A stretch of 7,176 nucleotides of DNA from JAEUIZ01 sp046155605 (GTDB taxonomy: Bacteria; Planctomycetota; Phycisphaerae; Phycisphaerales; UBA1924): contig JBJXFQ010000046.1 in the NCBI GenBank assembly GCA_046155605.1, forward strand, positions 1 through 7,176, written 5' to 3'. Position numbers and translations under genes: made by a program. Positions 1 through 5,614 of this stretch are shown here, in pieces. Position 1 is the first letter of the stretch; every line of letters begins with the position of its first letter. The notes beneath the pieces are model-generated. The model worked only from the letters and a program-made list of their open reading frames with translations. It had not been told where the DNA came from and searched no databases.

Positions 1-263
1 CGTTCCTCACGTCTTCGCGCCCGACGCCACACGGCCCAACGTGGGCCACGGCGTGGCCGCCCCGCGTCTTGCTCGCGTGCTCGCCCGTGTTGTCGCGCCT
101 ACCAGTCACCAACCACCCCCCCCCCCCGTTAGGTACCTACTTTCGGCCCAAAATCGCGCGGGTGTGGTGGTCCCACTTTGCCCGCGTTTCGCGCCCGATC
201 GTGCGCCCAACTGAAATCGGTACCCCCCCCGGTCAATCTCTGCGTGTGCGTTCGTTCGTGCAT
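1..263. other. Gene-free left edge with long C homopolymers
   Basis: This stretch lies downstream of the terminase small-subunit stop and I cannot support a gene in it. It contains a run of 12 C at 116-127 and a run of 8 C at 223-230; a run of 7 C at 271-277 lies just inside the neighbouring gene. All three are G runs on the strand that carries the genes. In a phage packaging module the next gene would usually be an HNH nuclease or the large terminase subunit. Minus-strand frames with GTG codons near 32 and further upstream run to the window edge, but they are too short to identify. Confidence 0.5.
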
Positions 264-758
264 TCACTTTCCCCCCCTGCCCCGCAGCATCCGCTGGGCC
301 AGCAGCAGGTCCGCGCTGGGTGGCGGGCTGGGCGGCGCCGGCACCGGGGGCGGCGGCGGCGGATGATCGAACCGGCGATTGACCTCCATCGACTCGCGGG
401 CCGCGGGCGTCAGCCCCAGCTCGCGCTCCAGCCTCGTCAGCGTCGCCGAGAGCTTCTGCGCGATCGCCACCTGCGGCCAGGCGAAGACGCACTTGATGGT
501 GCCGCTCGCCGACTTCACCGGGTAGACCTCCCCGTGCTTGGCGATGAAGGCCTCGGCCTTCCGCCAGCGAACGAAGGTCGTGCAGTAGCGGGCCAGGACA
601 TTGGCGTCGGCACGCGTGAGCCGTCCCATGCGCCCGACGTGGGGCGCGGTCCGCTCCCAGACCTCCCTGGCCTCGGCATCGAGCCAGGGCGGGCAGAGGG
701 GACAGCCCGGACCCTCGACGATGGGCTCGTTGCTCGTCTCATCCCTGTCATGCCCCAC
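264..758 (-). CDS. Phage terminase small subunit, P27-like family
   Basis: The product is probably the small subunit of a phage DNA-packaging terminase, which recognises viral DNA and hands it to the large ATPase/nuclease subunit. The protein has about 164 residues and the layout of the P27/Terminase_4 family. An N-terminal segment PPWLDAEAREVWER is followed by a helix with GRLTRADANVLARYC, a second helix with WRKAEAFI, a G-x-V/I-x-P stretch, and the family hallmark ERELGLTPAARE. The tail is unusual, with two proline runs (HPPPPPPVPAPPSPPPS) and a basic end. I chose GTG at 758 because AGAAGG lies six bases upstream of it and it overlaps the methyltransferase stop by only 11 bases. An ATG at 806 would add 16 arginine-rich residues and a 59-base overlap. 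The family call rests on motif memory, not a search. The large subunit would be expected to the left, outside the window. Confidence 0.8.
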   Translation of the reverse strand: MGHDRDETSNEPIVEGPGCPLCPPWLDAEAREVWERTAPHVGRMGRLTRADANVLARYCTTFVRWRKAEAFIAKHGEVYPVKSASGTIKCVFAWPQVAIAQKLSATLTRLERELGLTPAARESMEVNRRFDHPPPPPPVPAPPSPPPSADLLLAQRMLRGRGGK

Positions 759-1953
759 GCTCGGCCTTCTTTCCCGTGAACGTCTCCCATCTCGTGACGA
801 TGACATCGCAGAACGTCGGCGACTGCTCGATGGCGTAGCAGCGTCGGCCCAACTGCTCGGCGGCGATGATCTGCGTCCCCGATCCCGCGAAGGGCTCGTA
901 GACGAGCTGGCCCGGGAGCGTGTGCCACTCGAGCGGACGGCGGAAGATTTCGATTGGCTTCTGCGTGGGATGCACGTTCAGGTTTTCGCTCTTCCTCGGG
1001 ATCGCCCAGACCGTGACGGCATTCGGCGGCGGCTTCCGCTCAGGCAGCTTCCCCTTGATCCAGCCGACGATGCAGGGCTCGTGGGACTGCATGAACCAGC
1101 AGCGGCCGGGCACGCCGCTCTCTTTGGTCCAGACGATCGTCTGGTGCGGGAGGAGGCCGCAGTTGCGCCACGCCTGCTCGACGAGCGGGAAGCGATTGGA
1201 GGCGTGCCACTGGTAGAACGCGGGGTTGCCGGTCACGGCGTGGTCCAGCGCGCAGCGGAGATAGCTCTCGAAGAACTCGACGCTGGCGGCGGGGTCCTTG
1301 TACTCGTCCCACCGCTTGGACTCGAACTTCCCGGTGATGCCGCCGCAGCTGGTGCCGTCGTAATCCACGAGGTAGGGGGGATCGCTGGCGCAGAGCACGG
1401 CACGCTCGTCGCCCATGAGCTTCTGGACATCGCCGGGCTTGGTCGAGTCGCCACAGAGGAGTTTGTGGGCGCCGAGGACGATCAGCTCGCCGGGCTGCGT
1501 GACCGCCGTCTCGGGCGGTTCCGGCACGTCATCCGGATCGACCTCGCCCTCGGTCCCGCGCGGCGCCAGCAGTTCCTTCAGCTGATCGTCATCGAAGCCG
1601 AGCGTGCCCAGGTCAAAGTCCAGCGCCTTGAGATCGGCCAGTTCCTGGTGCAACAGTTCTTCGTCGAACTCTGCGATCGACGCCGTCTGGTTGTCGGCGA
1701 TCCTGTACGCACGCGCCTCCTCGGGCGTGAGCTCCCGGGCAACATGCACCGGCACTTCTTTGAGGCCCAGTCGCCCGGCGGCCCGCCATCTCGTGTGCCC
1801 GACGACAATCACGCCGTCGGTATCGACGACAATCGGTTGCCTAAAGCCAAACTCCCTGATCGATCGCGCAACGGCGCCAACGGCGGCGTCGTTCTTCCGC
1901 GGGTTCGCCTCGTACGGCTTGATCGACTCGACCGACCTCAACTCGATATGCAT
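748..1953 (-). CDS. ParB-like/DNA methyltransferase fusion, phage type
   Basis: The 401-residue product joins a ParB/sulfiredoxin-like N-terminal domain (about residues 1-125) to an S-adenosylmethionine-dependent DNA methyltransferase (about 150-400). The first domain shows IKPYEANPRKN at 11-21, VGHTRWRAA at 51-59 and ADNQT at 86-90. The second shows DPPY, the motif IV catalytic loop, at 191-194, HPTQKP at 328-333 and FAGSG, the cofactor-binding motif I, at 355-359. Motif IV before motif I is the beta-class order, and DPPY points to methylation of an exocyclic amino group (N6-adenine or N4-cytosine). The target sequence cannot be read. ATG 1953 is preferred because AGGGGA stands seven bases upstream and the domain begins at once. 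No restriction enzyme gene is adjacent. The gene overlaps the terminase small subunit, which suggests a phage or prophage modification function, such as protection against host restriction, rather than a host restriction-modification system. Confidence 0.88.
   Translation of the reverse strand: MHIELRSVESIKPYEANPRKNDAAVGAVARSIREFGFRQPIVVDTDGVIVVGHTRWRAAGRLGLKEVPVHVARELTPEEARAYRIADNQTASIAEFDEELLHQELADLKALDFDLGTLGFDDDQLKELLAPRGTEGEVDPDDVPEPPETAVTQPGELIVLGAHKLLCGDSTKPGDVQKLMGDERAVLCASDPPYLVDYDGTSCGGITGKFESKRWDEYKDPAASVEFFESYLRCALDHAVTGNPAFYQWHASNRFPLVEQAWRNCGLLPHQTIVWTKESGVPGRCWFMQSHEPCIVGWIKGKLPERKPPPNAVTVWAIPRKSENLNVHPTQKPIEIFRRPLEWHTLPGQLVYEPFAGSGTQIIAAEQLGRRCYAIEQSPTFCDVIVTRWETFTGKKAERGA
765..770 (-). 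promoter_or_regulatory. Ribosome binding site deciding the GTG start of the terminase gene
   Basis: On the minus strand AGAAGG stands six bases before the GTG at 758-756, inside the end of the methyltransferase gene. The spacing suits initiation at this GTG and makes the upstream ATG at 806 less likely. Confidence 0.5.
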
Positions 1954-2105
1954 GTCCCGGTCCCCTGCGGGCCGCGTCCCGCGACCGCGAGAGATTGTAC
2001 GTCGTGCCATACGACGGGCTAGGTCGGCCAACGTAATGTCATGAGTCTTCCGTAGTCATCACCAGACATAACTTGTCTACTGCCGTCATCTCGACGGTGG
2101 CGCAC
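1954..2105. other. Gap between beta-helix and methyltransferase genes
   Basis: About 150 bases separate the stop of the secreted beta-helix gene from the methyltransferase start. The gap contains a small inverted repeat, AGACA-taact-TGTCT, at 2064-2078, without a following T run on either strand that would make it a convincing terminator. If the left part of the window is a prophage or island, this gap is a candidate boundary. I see no direct repeat or tRNA sequence here that would prove it, and no clear promoter. Confidence 0.35.
1961..1966 (-). promoter_or_regulatory. Ribosome binding site deciding the methyltransferase start
   Basis: AGGGGA on the minus strand precedes ATG 1953 by seven bases. 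The frame stays open further upstream to an ATG at 2010 and a TTG at 2031, but the added residues are arginine-rich and precede the conserved ParB-like domain. Confidence 0.5.
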
Positions 2106-3434
2106 TCAGTACGAGAAGTTCGCGTTGGGATCGGTCGAGCCGGGCGCGGTGCCGCCGGAGTTGCCGTTGATCGCCGCGCCATTGATGCCCAGGACCACGA
2201 GGCACTTGTTGTTGGCGGCGACGACCCAGTTGACGGTGCAACTGCTGACGGTGTTGCGGACGATCACGTTGCCGCCGGCATCGACCAGCAGCCCGCGGTC
2301 GGCGAAGGTCACGTTGTTGGATTCGACGCGGTTGGCCTGGCCCAGGACGCGGATCCCGCCCTGGTCGCCCGCGGCGGTGCCGTCGCCGTTGCACGTGCTG
2401 CCGCTGACGGTGCAGGCGAAGTTGACGACAATCCCGTCGGACTGGTTGTTGCGGGTCAGGCACCCGGTGACCTGGCAGCCGTTGTTGGTGTTGATACCGC
2501 GAGCGAGGTTGTTGTTGGCGGTGCAGTTGGTGATCGTGCAGCCGTTGAAGGCGCTGATGCCGTGTCCGGCGTTGGCGGACGCCGTGCAGTTAACGACCGT
2601 GCAGTTGTCGCCGACCAGGCTGATGCCGTTGATGGCGTTGCTGGATGCCGAGCAGTCCAAGACCGTGCAGTCGCTGGCGGTGATGATGCCGTTGCCGGTG
2701 TTGTCATACGCCGTGCAGTTCGAGACCGTGCAGCCGAAGGCGGGGGAGATGCCGTCGATGGTGTTGGAGTACGACGAGCAGTTCACGACCGTGCAGCCGC
2801 TGCCGGTGCTGATGCCGTTGAAGGTGTTGGAGTACGACGAGCAGTTCACGACCGTGCAGCCGCTGCCGGTGCTGATGCCGCTGCCAGAATTGTCGTACGC
2901 CGAGCAGTTCGTGATTGTGGCCCCGCTGCTGGTCCTGATGCCCCTGCTGGTGTTGCCGCTGGCGACCACGCTCTCCAAGCGGCAGTTGGTCGCGCTCAGA
3001 GTTCCCAGGTCAACACCATCGTTGCCCCAGTTGCGGACCGAGCCGTTCACGACGGCGACGTTGGTCAGGCCGCCCACGGAGGTGCTCACGCCGTCGAAGG
3101 CACCCATGCCCGGCACGCCCACGAGATCAAAGCCGCTGAGGTCGAGGGTGACGCCGCTGGCGGCGATCTCGATGCCGTGCTTGCCCACGACGCCGGTGAT
3201 GTTGCCGGTGAGGTAATACGACCCGGGTTGCGTGATCCTGAAGAGGCTGTCAGCGTCGCCCGGCGTGTTGGCCGCGTTGATCGCGATCCGCGGCTCGACC
3301 TCCGAGAGCGTTTTGTAGGTGCTCGCTACCGCTCCCCCAGGCGGATTGAGCGGGCCGGCGACGGACACGAGCGCCGACCCGGCGACGAACGCGGTGCACG
3401 CGGAGAGGCCCGCTGACACTGATTTGCTTGGCAT
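2106..3434 (-). CDS. Secreted right-handed parallel beta-helix repeat protein
   Basis: The 442-residue product is predicted to be exported and to fold as a right-handed parallel beta-helix (a pectate-lyase-like solenoid). Residues 1-26 look like a signal peptide, with an N-terminal lysine and an Ala/Val-rich core ending VSVAG. The segment GSYYLTGNITGV at 71-82 and HGIEIAASGVTLDLSG at 86-101 form the conserved N-terminal cap of a planctomycete family that I recognise from memory. Residues 165-345 hold about eight coils of 21 residues with the pattern G-I-s-x5-C-T-V-x-N-C-S-x-Y-x-N-T; the two cysteines per coil would stack into ladders. The C-terminus ends GSTDPNANFSY, also typical of that family. 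No catalytic residues of a lyase or hydrolase can be identified, so carbohydrate or surface binding is only a guess. AAGGAGGA lies seven bases before ATG 3434, an almost perfect ribosome binding site. Confidence 0.85.
   Translation of the reverse strand: MPSKSVSAGLSACTAFVAGSALVSVAGPLNPPGGAVASTYKTLSEVEPRIAINAANTPGDADSLFRITQPGSYYLTGNITGVVGKHGIEIAASGVTLDLSGFDLVGVPGMGAFDGVSTSVGGLTNVAVVNGSVRNWGNDGVDLGTLSATNCRLESVVASGNTSRGIRTSSGATITNCSAYDNSGSGISTGSGCTVVNCSSYSNTFNGISTGSGCTVVNCSSYSNTIDGISPAFGCTVSNCTAYDNTGNGIITASDCTVLDCSASSNAINGISLVGDNCTVVNCTASANAGHGISAFNGCTITNCTANNNLARGINTNNGCQVTGCLTRNNQSDGIVVNFACTVSGSTCNGDGTAAGDQGGIRVLGQANRVESNNVTFADRGLLVDAGGNVIVRNTVSSCTVNWVVAANNKCLVVLGINGAAINGNSGGTAPGSTDPNANFSY
2400..2942 (-). 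repeat. 63-bp periodic coil region of the beta-helix gene
   Basis: This part of the gene encodes successive 21-residue beta-helix coils, so the DNA has a 63-bp period (one unit is 66 bp). On the plus strand, versions of ACCGTGCAG recur once per unit in the central part. Divergence grows towards both ends, while the central units are most alike. This is consistent with gene growth by tandem duplication of coils. Confidence 0.75.
2761..2883 (-). repeat. Two nearly identical 63-bp coil units
   Basis: The 57 bases at 2761-2817 are repeated exactly at 2824-2880, and the units differ only in the last few bases before the next copy begins. They encode coils containing STGSGCTVVNCSSYSNT twice. Identity at synonymous positions points to a recent duplication or gene conversion rather than selection on the protein alone. 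Confidence 0.9.
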
Positions 3435-3441
3435 GGCTCGA

Positions 3442-3449
3442 TCCTCCTT
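3442..3449 (-). promoter_or_regulatory. Strong ribosome binding site of the beta-helix gene
   Basis: AAGGAGGA seven bases before ATG 3434 is close to the full anti-Shine-Dalgarno complement. It is by far the strongest such site in the window and fits a well-translated surface protein. Confidence 0.8.
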
Positions 3450-3550
3450 GTTCGTCCGGGGCTCGCGGCGGCCGCGCTGAGCGCGGGCTGGACCGCCGTG
3501 GGTTGTGCCCGTCGAATAAGAAAGCGTACCCCGATCCCCGCTGGCGCCGA

Positions 3551-3577
3551 GGTTCTGCGGGTTGTGCGGGTTCTGCG
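3551..3577. repeat. Three tandem 9-bp repeats
   Basis: GGTTCTGCG, GGTTGTGCG and GGTTCTGCG follow each other without gaps, about 115 bases upstream of the beta-helix start. The outer copies are identical and the middle one differs by one base. They could be a cluster of regulator sites or simple slippage; nothing else in the window repeats this unit. Confidence 0.45.
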
Positions 3578-3733
3578 TGGAGGGGTCAGGGGCGAATCAG
3601 CCCGGGGAGACTGCGTCGCCGCTCCGCCCGAGCCGGGCGCACGGGTAGCGTCCCCGTCTCCAGGACCGAGGCGACTTGTGATCGTCGTGATGAGCGAGCT
3701 CGAATTCGCGCACTGGGTAGTCGTGGTATCAAA

Positions 3734-5614
3734 TTATGGGCTCCCTGCGGCATTCACCAAAATGCAAAAGTCCGTCACGTCCGCGACGGTGTCCGCATTG
3801 AAATCCTTGGGATTGGGCGGCCACAGGGCCACGTCTTGGGTGTCCACGTCGCCATCGCCGTCGATGTCGAGCGGATTGATGATCGTAAACCGATAATCAT
3901 AAATCTGGACGCCGACAGTGTTCGAGTCGTAGCGACCTTTGAGTCGCGTCATGCCGGTCTGTTGATCCGCGATGACAGGTCTCAGGCGATACTCATATCC
4001 GTTGCCGAAGTTCATGGCTGGCGGAGACGGTGCCACGGTTACCCGACGGAAGGGATATGCGCTTTCGACCGTTTGGACCTGGAAGAGATTCGTAACGTTC
4101 ACGAAGTCGTTCTCATTCGTCGACCCCGCCTGGCGCCGATCAACGCGGATCGGCACAGCCGGGTCGTCTGTGTTGATGACAGGTCCATAGTGGTCGATCA
4201 CAGCCGTGGCTGGCGAAGTGGAGAGGACGGCCATGTGCTGCGGCACACTCGCCTTGGGGTGAAACGTAAAGTGAGAGAGGCCCACCGCTCCGCCGCCGAA
4301 GCTGCTTGGCAACTGGTCATACGACGGCTTGGGCGAGAGCGTTGTTGAGCCAACCATCACGGTGCCGAGCCACGCCCCGTCGGTCACGCCGAGCGTGTTG
4401 ATGATGATCTGGTTCGTGAGGTCCGTTGCTCCGTCGTATTGGATCGTCCCGGTGATCGGCGAGCCCCCTCCGAGCGAACCGAGGATCTTGATGGTCTCGG
4501 TCTGCGGACCGCCGCCGGCTTGGAAACGAAGCGTGCCGGTCAGGTTGCCGAGGATGTTGATGCCGGACTCGCCGCCACCGGTGGGCGGCTCGAGCGACTT
4601 GGCGATGAGCGTGCCGGCGAAGCCGCCGTCGGTGGTCTTGAGGAGGCCAAGCTTCCCCGGGCCTCCGCCCGCGACCAGGCCGATTGAGGTTTGGGCGCTG
4701 ACACTCTTGGTGATGAGACGGTTCAGCCCATCCCTCGAACGGATCGCGGCGAGGCCGCCGGTCGTATTGGGCGCGTCCACGACGCCGGCCACGTTTACGT
4801 TGCCGATCCCGCCGTCATTGGCATGGATGGTGCCCCTGAGGTCTCGGCCCACCGTCACGCTGCCGACGTTCCGCGTGTTGCTGGAAATCGCCGCGGTGGC
4901 GTCGATGAAGCCGCGCATATCGTTGCCAACGATCACCGAAGTGATGTTCCCATCACCTGTCGCGACGCCGCCGTTGACACCGATGTCGTTGGAAGCTTGC
5001 ACTGCATCGACTACTCCACGCAGAGCGAAAACACCCCCGTTGAGGTTGGTGCAGTTCACCGCTGCGAGCGTCGGAGATGTGTTGTCGCCAGCATACTGAG
5101 TAATCGGCTCGTTGATGTCGCCGCCCGCATCCACGCGGACGACCCAATCGGCAATAATACTTCCGACACTGTTGGACGGATGCTTGAGCAAACTACCTGA
5201 AAATGAGGCCTGCACAGTGAAATACCCAGCACCGATGCGCTCAGCACCATAGAAAGTGCCGCAACCAGGATCGTGTGCAATCCCAGGTGTAAGTTGGTTG
5301 CTTGCCAGGTCGTTGACATCGGCGACGATGAGAACAATGTTCCGGTTCACATCGAAGTTTTCAAAACTGATGAACCCCAGAGGATTTGTCGCGCCAAGGT
5401 TGAAGATTCTGTAGTACCATGTACCGGATGAGAGTCCAGCAAGACTGATCGTCACCGCGGGAATCGTATTGAAGTTCGGTTCGATCGTCGTCCACGATCC
5501 CGATGTGCCGAATCTGCGCTGGATCACGGTTTGCGCGTTAGCCGAAAGGGGGATGATGGCAAGCGCCCCGAACACAAACAAGTCGCGAGCATGACGGCGA
5601 ATGTTCAGATGCAT
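3734..5614 (-). CDS. Secreted glycine-rich protein with C-terminal dockerin-like domain
   Basis: The 626-residue product has a signal peptide, with arginines and histidine at 6-10, a hydrophobic core at 12-24, and likely cleavage after SANA near residue 27. Residues 220-400 hold spaced strand-like repeats such as SVIVGNDMRGFI (226-237), SVTVGRDLRGTI (252-263), INILGNLTGTL (352-362) and IKILGSLGG (375-383), suggesting a beta-solenoid. Residues 583-626 contain two dockerin/EF-hand-type calcium loops. The first, DIDGDGDVDTQD (583-594), has Asp at loop positions 1, 3, 5 and 12. The second, DFNADTVADVTD (604-615), has Asp/Asn at 1, 3, 5 and 12 but Thr where Gly is usual. In planctomycetes such tails end many exported proteins, and whether a cohesin partner exists is unclear. 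I recognise no enzyme domain. The start overlaps the end of the upstream gene by 10 bases, so translation is probably coupled; GAGGAG lies 12 bases before ATG, with a weaker purine-rich site nearer. Confidence 0.75.
   Translation of the reverse strand: MHLNIRRHARDLFVFGALAIIPLSANAQTVIQRRFGTSGSWTTIEPNFNTIPAVTISLAGLSSGTWYYRIFNLGATNPLGFISFENFDVNRNIVLIVADVNDLASNQLTPGIAHDPGCGTFYGAERIGAGYFTVQASFSGSLLKHPSNSVGSIIADWVVRVDAGGDINEPITQYAGDNTSPTLAAVNCTNLNGGVFALRGVVDAVQASNDIGVNGGVATGDGNITSVIVGNDMRGFIDATAAISSNTRNVGSVTVGRDLRGTIHANDGGIGNVNVAGVVDAPNTTGGLAAIRSRDGLNRLITKSVSAQTSIGLVAGGGPGKLGLLKTTDGGFAGTLIAKSLEPPTGGGESGINILGNLTGTLRFQAGGGPQTETIKILGSLGGGSPITGTIQYDGATDLTNQIIINTLGVTDGAWLGTVMVGSTTLSPKPSYDQLPSSFGGGAVGLSHFTFHPKASVPQHMAVLSTSPATAVIDHYGPVINTDDPAVPIRVDRRQAGSTNENDFVNVTNLFQVQTVESAYPFRRVTVAPSPPAMNFGNGYEYRLRPVIADQQTGMTRLKGRYDSNTVGVQIYDYRFTIINPLDIDGDGDVDTQDVALWPPNPKDFNADTVADVTDFCILVNAAGSP

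Larger units (their letters stand above)
3435..3733. other. Intergenic region upstream of the beta-helix gene
   Basis: This 299-bp GC-rich gap lies between the dockerin-protein stop and the beta-helix start and should hold the terminator of one and the promoter of the other. Short inverted repeats are seen at 3626-3638 (GCCCG-agc-CGGGC) and at 3641-3657 (ACGGG...CCCGT). Neither is followed by a T run on the minus strand, so intrinsic termination is only possible. I could not find a convincing -35/-10 pair. A small AT-rich patch near 3510-3520 is the likeliest -10 area. Confidence 0.4.

Noticed and set aside
601..2022. Long plus-strand open frame opposite the methyltransferase
   Set aside because: It is a mirror frame of a gene with clear ParB and methyltransferase motifs; its translation is low in complexity and matches no domain.
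1954..2031. Upstream TTG and ATG starts for the methyltransferase
   Set aside because: They add arginine-rich residues before the conserved domain, while ATG 1953 has AGGGGA at ideal spacing.
2400..2942. CRISPR array suggested by the regular 63-bp periodicity
   Set aside because: The repeats are contiguous, in frame and encode protein coils; there are no unique spacers between constant repeats.
2073..3416. Long plus-strand open frames opposite the beta-helix gene, including one at 2125-3216
   Set aside because: Their regular repeats only mirror the 63-bp coil periodicity of the real gene, which has a signal peptide and a strong ribosome binding site on the other strand.
3626..3638. Intrinsic terminator hairpin after the dockerin-protein gene
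   Set aside because: The stem is only five base pairs and no T run follows on the transcribed strand.
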